Below, piece by piece: positions 45,806 through 55,384 of a stretch of 64,000 nt of DNA (its first letter is position 1; every line of letters begins with the position of its first letter). Source of the stretch: Alkalihalobacillus bogoriensis ATCC BAA-922 (GTDB lineage Bacteria > Bacillota > Bacilli > Bacillales > Bacillaceae_F); NCBI RefSeq assembly GCF_000621445.1, contig NZ_KK211278.1:319383-383382 (forward strand). The letters run 5' to 3'. The notes under the pieces are model-generated. The model did no database searches, was not told where the DNA came from, and saw only the letters and a program-made list of their open reading frames with translations. The position numbers and the translations under genes are program-made.

Positions 45806-46816
45806 TTACCAGCCTCGTTCGTACTGTACGGGGCTTTGAATCGAAGTATGAAGCTCACTTGCAGCCACTCGTGGCCAATATGGATTTCGCAGCAATTCTC
45901 TTGCAATAAAAATTAAGTCTGCGCGCTTGTTTTGTAAAATTTCTTCTGCTTGTAATCCAGAAGTAATTAAACCAACAGCCCCTGTTGCGACATTCGCTTG
46001 TTCTCGAATCGTTTCTGCATGTTTTACTTGATAACCTGGATAGGGTTGAATAGGAGCGGGGACAACGCCACCAGTACTACAATCAATTAAATCGACTCCT
46101 TGTTTTTTCATCCAAGTTGATAACGTTACGAAATCTTCCATTGTATTTCCACCGTCTGCATACTCATCTGCCGATATACGGACCATCAATGGGCCATCCC
46201 AAACGGTTTTTACAGAAGTAATAATTTCAGATAAAAAGCGATAGCGATTTTCTAAACTTCCTCCGTATGAGTCAGTTCGCTTGTTTGTATGTGGTGAGAG
46301 AAATTCGTTAATTAAATAACCGTGTGCTGCGTGGAGTTCAATGACGTCAAAACCCGCTTTCTTTGCTCGGACAACACCGTCGCGAAACGCCTTAATCGTA
46401 TTATGGATGTCTTGTTCACTCATCTCAAAAGGGACTTTCATTTCAGCGTTATATGGAATCGGAGAAGGGGCATAGACATCACCATCTGCCATCCCTTTAC
46501 GACCAGCATGGGCAATTTGAATTGCTGCTTTTGATCCGTATTCATGAACCCCATTCACAATTTTTTGTAAGCCTTCAATTTGTTCGTCTTCCCAAATCCC
46601 TAAATCAGCATTTGAAATTCGTCCTTCTTTTGTGACTGCCGTTGCTTCCACCATAATTAATCCAACTTGTCCAACGGCCCGACTAACATAATGGGTAATG
46701 TGAAAATCTGTTACTTTTCCATCTCTCTCAGCTGAATACATACACATTGGAGACATGACGATTCGATTTGGCAATGTTACACTTTTGATTGTGTATGGTG
46801 AAAATAATGTTGTCAT
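45806..46816 (-). CDS. namA: NADPH dehydrogenase NamA (YqjM), old yellow enzyme
   Basis: 336 residues of FMN-dependent ene-reductase. SPMCMYS contains the Cys (residue 26 region) that tunes the flavin, HAGRKG and [16 protein letters not shown] carry substrate His residues, and RISADEY follows. It reduces activated C=C bonds and may serve in detoxification. Single-gene unit on the reverse strand. Confidence 0.96.
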   Translation of the reverse strand: MTTLFSPYTIKSVTLPNRIVMSPMCMYSAERDGKVTDFHITHYVSRAVGQVGLIMVEATAVTKEGRISNADLGIWEDEQIEGLQKIVNGVHEYGSKAAIQIAHAGRKGMADGDVYAPSPIPYNAEMKVPFEMSEQDIHNTIKAFRDGVVRAKKAGFDVIELHAAHGYLINEFLSPHTNKRTDSYGGSLENRYRFLSEIITSVKTVWDGPLMVRISADEYADGGNTMEDFVTLSTWMKKQGVDLIDCSTGGVVPAPIQPYPGYQVKHAETIREQANVATGAVGLITSGLQAEEILQNKRADLIFIARELLRNPYWPRVAASELHTSIQSPVQYERGW

Positions 46817-46881
46817 ATGTAAACCACCGCTTTCCTTCTTTTTCGTGTTTCAAAATAAATAGTATCATGTTCAAAAACAAA

Positions 46882-46915
46882 AATAAAACAAGAGAGCCTC
46901 GTCAACTCTCTTGTT
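46882..46915. terminator. Terminator after darB
   Basis: AACAAGAGAG pairs with CTCTCTTGTT; the reverse-strand side is followed by TTTTATTTTTG. Confidence 0.82.
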
Positions 46916-47357
46916 ATTTTTCTTTTTGTAAATACCGATTAATCAAAGCTAGAATCGAACGTCTAGTCAAAATACCAATAAAAGAATTATCCTGATCTAC
47001 TATGCAAATAAAAGGGTGATTAATTGACATTGCTAACGCTTTTGAGAATTTAGCCTCTTTTGGAATCCAAGGTATTTTCGTATCCATTACATCTTCAACT
47101 TTTCTTTCATGCAATCGATCCATTTCAATTCGTTCGAGGCCTAAAATGGAATCTAAGATTAGTGATTTACTAATTTGACCATGGAGTTTGTATTTGGAAT
47201 CAAGGACTGGAATAGCGGAATAACCAGATTTTATAAGGACAAGCAAAGCGTGGTCAAGAGGATTGCCTAGTTGCACGTGAGCAACTTTATCCACGGAAAT
47301 CATTAGTTTTTGTATTTCGTTATCCATAATGTTGCTATCTTTGAGTTCTTGCATCAT
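46914..47357 (-). CDS. darB: CBS-domain cyclic-di-AMP-binding protein DarB (YkuL/CbpB)
   Basis: 147 residues, two CBS motifs. VDKVAHVQLGNPLDHALLVL and SGYSAIPVLDSKYKLHGQIS match YkuL closely. DarB binds cyclic-di-AMP and, when free, interacts with Rel and pyruvate carboxylase in B. subtilis. The ribosome site is weak. A promoter with a cre-like site lies upstream. Confidence 0.88.
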   Translation of the reverse strand: MMQELKDSNIMDNEIQKLMISVDKVAHVQLGNPLDHALLVLIKSGYSAIPVLDSKYKLHGQISKSLILDSILGLERIEMDRLHERKVEDVMDTKIPWIPKEAKFSKALAMSINHPFICIVDQDNSFIGILTRRSILALINRYLQKEK

Positions 47358-47398
47358 GTTAGCATCACTCTTCTCTCATTTTTTCCTAACCAACTATT

Positions 47399-47443
47399 AT
47401 AGTAGGTTGAAAGAGTACTTTTGTCAACAAGAAAGCGTTTACA
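47399..47443 (-). promoter_or_regulatory. darB promoter with cre-like site
   Basis: On the reverse strand TTGACA (47422-47427), 17 bp, TACTAT (47399-47404). AGAAAGCGTTTACA at 47430-47443 differs from the CcpA cre consensus at one position and lies directly upstream of the -35. Confidence 0.55.
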
Positions 47444-47537
47444 TTAAAAAAGATTAAAGAACTTCATGTCTATATGGCTTAATTTTTTGGGGAAGGTTAA
47501 CAATAAGAAGTGAATATATGGAAAGTAGGTGACAAAA

Positions 47538-47780
47538 GTGCATTCAAAGCAAACCGTAAAATATATATGTGAAAAATACCCTTCAGGAAATATATATTAT
47601 TATAAACAAGAAATTATTACACATCATTGTTGGCAAGATGTTTCTTCCCTTTCTTGGTCTGCTAAACGACCGATTTCCAAACAGACGTATTTAAAGCGAA
47701 AAAAAGAAGGATATTACACGGAAGAACTCGACATTCATAAACAACCTGCAGAAGTTATTCCTTTTGTCACAAAAAAGTAA
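47538..47780 (+). CDS. Small protein of unknown function, 80 residues
   Basis: Tyr- and Lys-rich, soluble (MHSKQTVKYICEKYPSGNIY..., ending EVIPFVTKK). GTG 47538 is 6 bp after AGGTG; GTG 47529 would overlap that site. Divergent from darB. The family is not recognised. Confidence 0.6.
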   Translation: MHSKQTVKYICEKYPSGNIYYYKQEIITHHCWQDVSSLSWSAKRPISKQTYLKRKKEGYYTEELDIHKQPAEVIPFVTKK

Positions 47781-47855
47781 TGCATCCGAGTATACCATAA
47801 GGTAACGATATGCTATTGTTATTCTTTAGGAAGAGAAAAAAAGGGGAATTTTAAA

Positions 47856-48617
47856 ATGAAACTTAAACTTAGTTTATTTGTTAGTATCCTATTTATATTG
47901 TCAGGCTGTAATATCGTTCAAGTCGAAGAAGAAAAACGATTTTCTTTAGCTAGTGATGGGATAGATTCCATACAACTATCACTATCCTATGGTGATGTTC
48001 AAGTAATAGGAGAGACAGATCGCACAGAGATAGAAGTTGTTGCTACGTTTTTTGCGTATGGAGAAGAAATGGAAGCAGCAGCAGATTTTCTTGATAAGAA
48101 TTTACAACTAACTTTGGAAAAAAAGGAAAATCAAGCGGTACTTCAAACGAAAATTGACCGAAGTGAAATGACAACAAATGATGGTCGTTTGCATCTTGTG
48201 CTTTATGTTCCGAATTCATTGGCTATCCATCATCGACAGGAATCAGGGATGTTATCTGTGCAACATGTTCGTAACGAAATCGACATTGTTCATGGAGCAG
48301 GTAATATAGAAATTGTCGATGTTGAAGGGAATATTAAAATTGTTGATAGTGTTGGTACGATAACGGCTGAAAATGTTATAGGCGATATAGAAATCAATAA
48401 TAATTCAGGTCAATTAACGATTAATGATCTTGTTGGTAATGCTAAGTTAATTGCAGGTAAGGGAGATTTAGCAGTTAATCATGTTACAGGAAACGTTACC
48501 TTACGAAGTGGTTCGGGTTCAGTCGATATGGATGGTGTTAAAGGAAATGTAGACATCCTTGAAAATGCTGGTGGTGAGATCAACATTACAAATGTAGAAG
48601 GTACGATAACTGAATAA
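47856..48617 (+). CDS. DUF4097-type beta-helix lipoprotein
   Basis: 253 residues. Lipobox ILSGC (Cys18), then a repetitive beta region: GNIEIVDVEGNIKIVDSVGT, GQLTINDLVGNAKLIAGKGD, and GNVTLRSGSGSVDMDGVKGN, typical of adhesin-like DUF4097 proteins. It should be on the outer face of the membrane. Function unknown. A terminator follows. Confidence 0.82.
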   Translation: MKLKLSLFVSILFILSGCNIVQVEEEKRFSLASDGIDSIQLSLSYGDVQVIGETDRTEIEVVATFFAYGEEMEAAADFLDKNLQLTLEKKENQAVLQTKIDRSEMTTNDGRLHLVLYVPNSLAIHHRQESGMLSVQHVRNEIDIVHGAGNIEIVDVEGNIKIVDSVGTITAENVIGDIEINNNSGQLTINDLVGNAKLIAGKGDLAVNHVTGNVTLRSGSGSVDMDGVKGNVDILENAGGEINITNVEGTITE

Positions 48618-48645
48618 TTAATCCGAAGTACCACACTTGGAATTA

Positions 48646-48673
48646 AACCTTTCACTATGGTGAAAGGTTTTTT
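48646..48673 (+). terminator. Terminator after the DUF4097 lipoprotein
   Basis: AACCTTTCAC pairs with GTGAAAGGTT, followed by T. Confidence 0.92.
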
Positions 48674-48729
48674 GTTTTATAATGTTTGTAATCCTTATGT
48701 TATCTAGGTATACAGCTTGAAAGAATCAT

Positions 48730-48796
48730 TGACTTTTTGGTGAATGATGGATATAATTCTATTAAACTTATAATCCTGATAAAAATACAAGGAATT
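48730..48796 (+). promoter_or_regulatory. Sulfate operon promoter and CymR-like operator
   Basis: TTGACT (48730-48735), 17 bp, TATAAT (48753-48758). About 14-38 bp downstream lies TAATCCTGA...ACAAGGAATT (48772-48796), which resembles the CymR operator ending in GGAATT. No S-box riboswitch sequence is seen in the leader to 48904. Confidence 0.6.
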
Positions 48797-48904
48797 AAAT
48801 ATTGTGTTGGCCATAATATGAGTGAAGTCCTAAGACTAAAATCTAAGTGGCAATTTTTTGGGATATGTATACAATAACAAAGACTATAGCGGAGGGGGAC
48901 TACA

Positions 48905-49618
48905 ATGAGCGTTCCAACGTTTACATCGTTAACGGCAGAAGAATATGTTCAATTAAATGATGAGAAGCTAGCTCGAAAAGACGCAATTGATGTCTTGAAA
49001 TGGGCCTATGAAACGTACGGAGATGACCTTGTGTATGCCTGTAGTTTCGGTGCTGAAGGTATGGTGTTAATTGATTTAATTAGTAAAGTCAAAAAAGACG
49101 CATCCATCGTATTTTTAGACACCGATTTTCATTTTAAAGAAACTTACCAATTAATTGATGAAGTTAAAGCAAAATATCCAAGTTTACAAATTCAACTAGT
49201 GAAACCTGAATTGACGCCAGAACAACAAGCTCAAGAATATGGTGAAGAGCTTTGGAAAACTAGTCCAGATCAATGTTGTAAAATTCGAAAGCTCGTTCCA
49301 CTTGAAAAAGAGTTAAGTAAGTATAGTGCTTGGATTTCAGGTTTACGACGTGAACAATCACCAACAAGGAAAAACACACAATATGTCAATAAAGATAACC
49401 GGTTCCAATCGGTTAAAATATGTCCGTTGATTCACTGGACATGGGAAGAAGTTTGGATGTATATCCGTTTACACAAGCTTTCTTATAATCAGCTTCATGA
49501 CCAAAACTACCCTAGTATTGGCTGTGAAAACTGTACATTGCCTGTTTCAGATGGTGGAGATTCACGGGAAGGTCGATGGGCGAATAGCCAAAAGACAGAG
49601 TGTGGCTTACACCAATAA
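48905..49618 (+). CDS. cysH: Phosphoadenylyl/adenylyl-sulfate reductase
   Basis: 237 residues. CSFGAEGM near 46 is the PP-motif-like loop; C124-C125, C207 and C210 form the set for a [4Fe-4S] cluster, and the C-terminal ECGLHQ holds catalytic Cys233. With the cluster, it may use APS as well as PAPS. Reduces the activated sulfate to sulfite. First gene of the sulfate operon; GGAGGGGG precedes the ATG. Confidence 0.95.
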   Translation: MSVPTFTSLTAEEYVQLNDEKLARKDAIDVLKWAYETYGDDLVYACSFGAEGMVLIDLISKVKKDASIVFLDTDFHFKETYQLIDEVKAKYPSLQIQLVKPELTPEQQAQEYGEELWKTSPDQCCKIRKLVPLEKELSKYSAWISGLRREQSPTRKNTQYVNKDNRFQSVKICPLIHWTWEEVWMYIRLHKLSYNQLHDQNYPSIGCENCTLPVSDGGDSREGRWANSQKTECGLHQ

Positions 49619-49654
49619 ATAAATAGTATGACTATATTGAAGGAGTGGAATTTT

Positions 49655-50800
49655 GTGAGTACGAGCAAACCGCATGGAGGAACATTAATTAACCGAATCG
49701 ATTTAACTTATGATGTAACAACAATTTCGAAGGAAGTTGAACTAGATGATTTTGCATTATCTGATTTAGAACTGATTGCTAATGGGGCATTTAGTCCTTT
49801 AACTGGCTTTTTAAAAGAAGCAGACTATCGTTCTGTTGTTGATTCAATGCGTTTAGCCGATGGAACGGTATGGAGTATTCCAATTACACTACCGGTTACA
49901 GAAGAAAAAGCGGCTGAATTGACGATTGGAGATAAAGTGAAATTAGTGAAAGATGGTCAAGTGTATGGTGTGCTTGAACTATCTGAAAAATGGAAACCAG
50001 ATAAAGAAAAAGAAGCTGAAAATGTGTATCGAACAAAAGATACTGCACATCCAGGCGTAAAGAAATTATTTGAACGTCCAGATGTGTATTTAGCTGGCCA
50101 AATCACTCAAGTAAAACGAGTTGAGCGCGATAAGTTTGAAACATACTACTTAGATCCAGTTGAAACAAGAGCAAAATTCGAAGAGTTAGGATGGAAACGT
50201 GTCGTAGGGTTCCAAACGAGAAATCCTGTCCATCGTGCTCATGAATATATTCAAAAATCAGCGTTGGAAATTGTTGATGGGCTCTTTTTAAACCCGTTAG
50301 TTGGCGAAACGAAATCGGATGATATCCCAGCCGACGTTCGTATGGAGAGTTACGAAGTGTTACTAGATAGCTATTATCCAAGAAATCGTGTGTTTTTAGC
50401 TGTATTTCCTGCCGCTATGAGATATGCAGGACCACGTGAAGCAATTTTCCATGCGATGGTTCGAAAAAATTATGGATGTACTCATTTTATTGTTGGTCGA
50501 GATCATGCTGGTGTCGGTGATTATTACGGGACATACGATGCACAGTTAATTTTCTCTAACTTTACAGAAGATGAGCTCGGTATTTTACCGTTGTTTTTTG
50601 AGCATAGTTTTTACTGCAAGAAGTGTGGGAATATGGCTTCTACTAAAACATGTCCGCATCCAAAGGAAGACCATGTTATTTTATCGGGGACGAAGGTGCG
50701 AGAGATGTTAAGTAATGGTCAAACGCCACCACCTGAATTTAGCCGTAAGGAAGTAGTTGACGTGCTAATAAGAGGGATGCGTACCAAAGTAAAATCATAA
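49655..50800 (+). CDS. sat: Sulfate adenylyltransferase (ATP sulfurylase)
   Basis: 381 residues. [15 protein letters not shown] and [13 protein letters not shown] are the nucleotide-binding motifs; [16 protein letters not shown] with CPHPKE suggests a small zinc site. Converts sulfate and ATP to APS. GTG 49655 is 9 bp after AGGAG and gives the family N-terminus ([11 protein letters not shown]); an ATG at 49628 is not used. Confidence 0.96.
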   Translation: MSTSKPHGGTLINRIDLTYDVTTISKEVELDDFALSDLELIANGAFSPLTGFLKEADYRSVVDSMRLADGTVWSIPITLPVTEEKAAELTIGDKVKLVKDGQVYGVLELSEKWKPDKEKEAENVYRTKDTAHPGVKKLFERPDVYLAGQITQVKRVERDKFETYYLDPVETRAKFEELGWKRVVGFQTRNPVHRAHEYIQKSALEIVDGLFLNPLVGETKSDDIPADVRMESYEVLLDSYYPRNRVFLAVFPAAMRYAGPREAIFHAMVRKNYGCTHFIVGRDHAGVGDYYGTYDAQLIFSNFTEDELGILPLFFEHSFYCKKCGNMASTKTCPHPKEDHVILSGTKVREMLSNGQTPPPEFSRKEVVDVLIRGMRTKVKS

Positions 50801-50831
50801 TGAATGGAACAAATAGAGAAAGGTGAGCGTT

Positions 50832-51911
50832 ATGACATTAACAATCGTAGCATTTGCTATCGCCCTATTTTTTGCCATGAACATTGGTGCGAGTGGCACT
50901 GCTGCTGCAATGGGACCTGCTTATGGAGCGGGAGCAATCAAAACGAAACGAACAGCAATGATTCTTGTTGCCGTATTTGCCTTATTAGGGGCATTAGCTG
51001 GGGGAGAAGTTGTAAAAACAATTGGCAGTGGTATCATTCCAGCTGAAATAGTTGATGTTCCGGTTGTTATTGTTATTCTTGCTGCAGCTTGCCTGTCTTT
51101 GTTTATTGCAAATTTATTAGGCATCCCTCTTTCAACGAGTGAAGTCGTAGTAGGCTCTATCGTTGGAGCGGGTATTGCGTATCAAGCTTTATATTTTGAT
51201 CGACTCATCGTCATTGTTTCATTTTGGGTTATTGTTCCTATCGTTGGTTTTCTTCTTGCTTTTATTGCTGGAAAACTCATCCAAACGGCAGAGAAAAAAT
51301 GGCCACAAATGAAAGGACGAGGAAAATGGCATAAGTGGCTTATCTTTTTGCTTATTTTAGCGGGATGTCTGGAAGCTTTTGCTGCCGGAATGAACAATGT
51401 CGCTAATGCTGTTGGTCCATTAGTTGGTGCTGGGTTGATTGGTGTAAATTCAGCAGTCATTGTTGGAGGTATTTTTGTTGGATTAGGAGCTATTTTTCTT
51501 GGAGGAAGAGTGCTTGAAACGAACGGTAAAAAAATAACGAGTTTAAGTTTGTTACAAGGAACAGCTGTTTCTACAACAGGTGGAACACTTGTTATTATCG
51601 CTTCTATCTTTGGTTTACCTGTTCCATTAACTCAGGTGACAACATCTGCCATTGTTGGAATTGGAACAGCAGAAAATGGCTTTCGGCTTTGGCAAAAATC
51701 GATTATAAAAAAAATCGTAAAAGTATGGGTTGTTTCTCCTGTCTTTTCCCTAGTTTTATCCTATGGACTAATCGTCTTGTTTTTACAATCGGATTATTAC
51801 ACGATTTTTGTCATCTTAAGTGTGTTTATTGCAACAGTAGGTGCAATTAGTTTAGCGCGTGCATCAAAAAAAGAAAATAGTGCCATTCATGATCAAGGTG
51901 GCGGGATTTAA
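50832..51911 (+). CDS. cysP: PiT-family sulfate permease CysP
   Basis: 359 residues, about ten to eleven membrane helices in two inverted halves. FFAMNIGASGTAAAMGPAYG and AAGMNNVANAVGPLVGAGLI are the paired PiT signature repeats. In B. subtilis CysP of this family takes up sulfate; the operon context gives the same role here. ATG 50832 is 6 bp after AAAGGTG. Confidence 0.92.
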   Translation: MTLTIVAFAIALFFAMNIGASGTAAAMGPAYGAGAIKTKRTAMILVAVFALLGALAGGEVVKTIGSGIIPAEIVDVPVVIVILAAACLSLFIANLLGIPLSTSEVVVGSIVGAGIAYQALYFDRLIVIVSFWVIVPIVGFLLAFIAGKLIQTAEKKWPQMKGRGKWHKWLIFLLILAGCLEAFAAGMNNVANAVGPLVGAGLIGVNSAVIVGGIFVGLGAIFLGGRVLETNGKKITSLSLLQGTAVSTTGGTLVIIASIFGLPVPLTQVTTSAIVGIGTAENGFRLWQKSIIKKIVKVWVVSPVFSLVLSYGLIVLFLQSDYYTIFVILSVFIATVGAISLARASKKENSAIHDQGGGI

Positions 51912-52003
51912 TGAGAGGGTTTTATTGACAAAGTGGAAAATTCCCTCTATCTTAAAAACAGAGTAAATCAATGTGATTTATGATAAATGGGACGGTGAAT
52001 AAA

Positions 52004-52606
52004 GTGTCAACTGAAAATAAAAACATCGTATGGCATGAAACGACAGTATCAAAACTAGAACGACAGGAAAAATATAATCATAAAAGCGCTGTGTTATGGT
52101 TTACGGGATTATCAGGAGCAGGGAAATCGACGTTAGCAAATGCTGTTGAGCATAAGTTATTTGAACGAAACGTTCATAGTTATGTCCTTGATGGTGATAA
52201 TGTCCGTCATGGTTTAAACAAAGGGTTAGGTTTTAGTGATGAAGACCGAAAAGAGAATATTCGCCGTATTGGAGAAGTAGCAAAATTGTTTGTTGATGCG
52301 GGTGTAATCACATGTACAGCGTTTATTTCACCGTTTCGAGAAGACCGAGACAATGTGAGAGCAATTTTAGAAGATGGAGAATTTATTGAGGTTTATGTAA
52401 AGTGTGCGTTAGAAACGTGTGAACAACGTGACCCGAAAGGACTTTATAAAAAAGCTAGAGCAGGTGAAATTCCTGAATTTACAGGAATTAGTTCTCCTTA
52501 TGAAGAACCACACAAACCTGAATTAATTGTCGAAACGGATAAGGTATCAATTGAGGAAGCTGCCGAACAAGTGTTATTATATTTAAAGAGCAAAGCAATT
52601 ATTTAA
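52004..52606 (+). CDS. cysC: Adenylyl-sulfate kinase
   Basis: 200 residues. Walker A GLSGAGKS (35-42), [16 protein letters not shown], and [13 protein letters not shown] are typical. Phosphorylates APS to PAPS. GTG 52004 is the likely start (weak GACGGTG ahead); ATG 51980 would add eight residues. Confidence 0.95.
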   Translation: MSTENKNIVWHETTVSKLERQEKYNHKSAVLWFTGLSGAGKSTLANAVEHKLFERNVHSYVLDGDNVRHGLNKGLGFSDEDRKENIRRIGEVAKLFVDAGVITCTAFISPFREDRDNVRAILEDGEFIEVYVKCALETCEQRDPKGLYKKARAGEIPEFTGISSPYEEPHKPELIVETDKVSIEEAAEQVLLYLKSKAII

Positions 52607-52634
52607 CTTTGCATTTTAAAAAGGGGGGAATACA

Positions 52635-54254
52635 ATGGCTTACGAAAAAGTATGGGCTCAAGATACGAGTAAGTTAAATAAAGATGAATTAAAAAAGCTG
52701 GAGAAAGATGGCTTAACGATTCTTGATGATATTCAAGTTTATGCAAAACAAGGATTTGATGCGATTCCAAAAGAAGACTGGAGTTTATTCAAGTGGGCTG
52801 GTCTTTATTTACAAAAGCCGAAAGAAGACGGCTATTTTATGATGCGTGTTAATATCCCGTCTGGAATTATTACGAATGAGCAAGCCGAGGTTTTAGCTGG
52901 AATTGGCCGTGATTATGGACGAGATGTTATCGATATTACAACACGACAAGCGATTCAATTTCACTGGTTAACGATTGAACAAATGCCAGATATTTTTGAC
53001 CGATTAAAAAGTGTTGGTTTATCTTCAGTTGGTGCTTGTGGAGACATTCCTAGAACGATTGTAGGAAATCCGTTAGCAGGAATTGATCCAAATGAATTAT
53101 TTGATACGAGACAAATTGTTGATGATATTTATTGGTTTTTCCAAAGCAACGAAGAATTCTCAAACTTACCGCGTAAATATAAAATGTCAATTTCTGCGAA
53201 TGTTAATAATGCAGGACACGATCGCATTAACTGTTTAGCATTTACGCCAGCAATAAAAGAAATTGATGGAGAAGAAGTGCTAGGATTCCATATTAAAGTA
53301 GGGGGCGGCTTATCATCTAAGCCTTACTTAGCCGAAGAACTAGATGTGTTTGTAAGGCAAGAGCAGGCGAAAGATGTTGCCATCGCGATTACAACAATTT
53401 ATCGTGACTATGGCTATCGTGAAAAACGCCACCGTGCTCGCTTGAAGTTTTTAATTGCGGATTGGGGACCTGAAAAATTCAAGGAAAAATTACTTGAGTA
53501 CATTGAGCTTCCTTCAAAAGGAACTTGTCAAATTAAAGAGTGGAATGCAGGTTATTTCTATGGTGCGCATAAACAAAAGCAAGAAGGACTAAGCTATGTT
53601 GGATTTAATGTCCCTGTTGGTCGAATGGATTCTGCTGAATGGTTTGATCTCGCACGCATTGCAAAGGAATATGGGAATGGCGAAATTCGTACATGTAACT
53701 CGCAAAATCTTGTAGTTCCAAACGTTCCAGATGAAAAGGTTGAAGCGCTCCTACAAGAAAAGTTATTTGAGCGGATTACGACGTCACCTAAAAACTTCAT
53801 GGCCTATTCTGTTTCCTGTACAGGAATTGAATATTGTAACCTTGCTTTAGTTGAGACAAAAGAACAAATGAGACGTGTAGCAGCATACTTAGATGAAAAA
53901 ATCGAGATTGATGTTCCTGTTCGCATCCATATGGTCGGCTGTCCTAACTCTTGTGGTCAACGACAAATTGCCGATATTGGTTTACAAGGAATCAAAATGA
54001 AGACGAAAGATAAAGGCATGGTCGAAGCGTTTGAAATTCATGTTGGCGGAACGTTAGAAAAAGACATCGCCCAATTTAATGAAAAATTAAAAGGGAAAAT
54101 TAGTGCTGATGACATTTCAGACGTGCTTGTTCAGCTATTACAATATTTCAAAGACAACAAAGAAGCAAAAGAGGATTTCTATCATTTTGTGAAACGTGTT
54201 GGCATAGAAACATTACAAATGCAATTAGATGGAATTCTTGGTGAGGCTTCTTAA
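52635..54254 (+). CDS. Siroheme sulfite reductase (ferredoxin nitrite/sulfite reductase family)
   Basis: 539 residues, two ferredoxin-like/siroheme half-domains. CTGIEYC and GCPNSCGQ (C-x5-C ... C-x3-C) bind the [4Fe-4S]-siroheme. Reduces sulfite to sulfide using six electrons; by place in a sulfate operon the substrate is sulfite rather than nitrite. AAAGGGGGG precedes the ATG. Siroheme genes are found about 5 kb downstream. Confidence 0.92.
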   Translation: MAYEKVWAQDTSKLNKDELKKLEKDGLTILDDIQVYAKQGFDAIPKEDWSLFKWAGLYLQKPKEDGYFMMRVNIPSGIITNEQAEVLAGIGRDYGRDVIDITTRQAIQFHWLTIEQMPDIFDRLKSVGLSSVGACGDIPRTIVGNPLAGIDPNELFDTRQIVDDIYWFFQSNEEFSNLPRKYKMSISANVNNAGHDRINCLAFTPAIKEIDGEEVLGFHIKVGGGLSSKPYLAEELDVFVRQEQAKDVAIAITTIYRDYGYREKRHRARLKFLIADWGPEKFKEKLLEYIELPSKGTCQIKEWNAGYFYGAHKQKQEGLSYVGFNVPVGRMDSAEWFDLARIAKEYGNGEIRTCNSQNLVVPNVPDEKVEALLQEKLFERITTSPKNFMAYSVSCTGIEYCNLALVETKEQMRRVAAYLDEKIEIDVPVRIHMVGCPNSCGQRQIADIGLQGIKMKTKDKGMVEAFEIHVGGTLEKDIAQFNEKLKGKISADDISDVLVQLLQYFKDNKEAKEDFYHFVKRVGIETLQMQLDGILGEAS

Positions 54255-54448
54255 TGTATCTTTTTAAAATGGAAGTTGTGCTTGATATTGGAAATGTCGT
54301 TGTCATTGTCAGTGCGAAAGATGATGAATCTGCTTTTAGCTTAGCTGAAATCGAGATTGAACAACATTATTTAAAACTTCCGGACATTAAAGAGCTTAGT
54401 ATTGTTGAAAAAAAACCTGTTCGCAAAGGTACTGGATTTGTAATTTAA
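54254..54448 (+). CDS. DUF3906 family small protein
   Basis: 64 residues, predicted alpha/beta ferredoxin-like, no cysteine (MYLFKMEVVLDIGNVVVIVS...). Start overlaps the sulfite reductase stop (TAATG). Members of this family sit beside sulfite reductase in other Bacillus; function unknown. Confidence 0.82.
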   Translation: MYLFKMEVVLDIGNVVVIVSAKDDESAFSLAEIEIEQHYLKLPDIKELSIVEKKPVRKGTGFVI

Positions 54449-54453
54449 AGAAG

Positions 54454-54490
54454 CCCGCAAAGGTTGAAATAGAACCTTTGCGGGTTTTCT
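54454..54490. terminator. Terminator of the sulfate operon
   Basis: CCCGCAAAGGTT and AACCTTTGCGGG form a perfect 12-bp stem, followed by TTTT. Confidence 0.95.
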
Positions 54491-54510
54491 GTTTCTAAAA
54501 TGAAATCCGT

Positions 54511-54640
54511 TCGGACAAATGTTCCGTTATTTACTCCTTTTTCACACGGTTTGACTTTCATTAGGACATTCATTCCACTATGTAAAGAAATTCTACAAGA
54601 GTTTTCCTGAAAAAGCAGTAATAGCGGAACGTACGTCCGA
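54511..54640. repeat. Dyad repeat R2, copy C (three units)
   Basis: Forward units 54511-54530 (TCGGACAAATGTTCCGTTAT) and 54561-54580; reverse unit 54621-54640. Spacings 50 and 60 bp. The fourth unit, expected at about 54671, is absent; that point is already inside the next gene. Confidence 0.88.
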
Positions 54641-54669
54641 ACGAGTCTAACAGCAACTTTCCACTCTTA

Positions 54670-55137
54670 TTATTGCGTTAATCGTGCTTTTTCCAATGCG
54701 TATTGTAATGCATACAATAAATAAGCTTTATAGTGGATGTAAATAAAAAACTGAACATAGTTTAACCGATCTAATTGTACAATTTTTATAGCTTTGAGGA
54801 ACGGCATAAATATAAATGAAAAAAACGCATTAGTTAAAGCATTAAACCAAACAAATTTCTTGAAATTCCCATAGGATAAAGAAAGCATCCAAATCGAAAG
54901 GGGCATGTAAGGACCGAGGTCAAACGGGAGTTCATCCTTTAAAAAGGATTTCGGTTTATCATAAAATTTCCACCAATTTCGTTGATGGCCATAAATATGA
55001 TTAATAATTTCAAACATCCCGATTATCACACTTGATAAAGCATACCGTCTAATTTTTGTTTTATCTACAAAGCATAGGGATAACCAAGGGATTAAAATCA
55101 TAACGATGTTAAATATAGTATGTCGTCTTGCTAACAT
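54670..55137 (-). CDS. Membrane protein, possibly CBO0543 family
   Basis: 155 residues with about four hydrophobic helices; WLSLCFVDKTKIRRYALSSV and GHQRNWWKFYDKP recall the CBO0543 group of uncharacterised Bacillus/Clostridium proteins. ATG at 55137 follows GAGGTGAT; the ATG at 55155 precedes that site. No function known. Confidence 0.65.
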   Translation of the reverse strand: MLARRHTIFNIVMILIPWLSLCFVDKTKIRRYALSSVIIGMFEIINHIYGHQRNWWKFYDKPKSFLKDELPFDLGPYMPLSIWMLSLSYGNFKKFVWFNALTNAFFSFIFMPFLKAIKIVQLDRLNYVQFFIYIHYKAYLLYALQYALEKARLTQ

Positions 55138-55225
55138 GATAGGATCACCTCTCATTTAATATTTATTCTTTTTTAAAATATCCAAATTAAATAAAACCAT
55201 CCTTACAAAATTGTTTAAAACAACA

Positions 55226-55313
55226 TAAGAAAAATGCGGGAGCGTCTTTCGTTTCAAGCGAAGTGCGGAGCCTTCGCTCTTCTAGAATAAGCTTTTTAAA
55301 ATTTCACTGATAG
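55226..55313 (-). repeat. Dispersed structured repeat R1, copy f (reverse)
   Basis: Reverse-strand copy: AAGCTTATTCTAGAAGAGCG and GAAGGCTCC...CTTCGCTT, GACGCTCC, then T-rich end. It lies after the terminator of the subtilase operon on the same (reverse) strand. Confidence 0.85.
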
Positions 55314-55342
55314 AACAAAACTTTTATGGACTCTTATTTTTG

Positions 55343-55384
55343 AAAACAAGGACCATTTCAAAAGAAAATGGTCCTTGTTTTTTG
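55343..55384. terminator. Terminator of the subtilase operon
   Basis: AAAACAAGGACCATTTTC-like arms pair with GAAAATGGTCCTTGTTTT; T-rich on both strands. Confidence 0.92.

Noticed and set aside
45721-45909. 62-codon open frame across R1 copy e
   Set aside because: Half is repeat R1 and half is antisense to namA.
48674-48904. S-box (SAM) or T-box leader before cysH
   Set aside because: The 230-bp leader has none of the conserved S-box or T-box sequences and no terminator hairpin.
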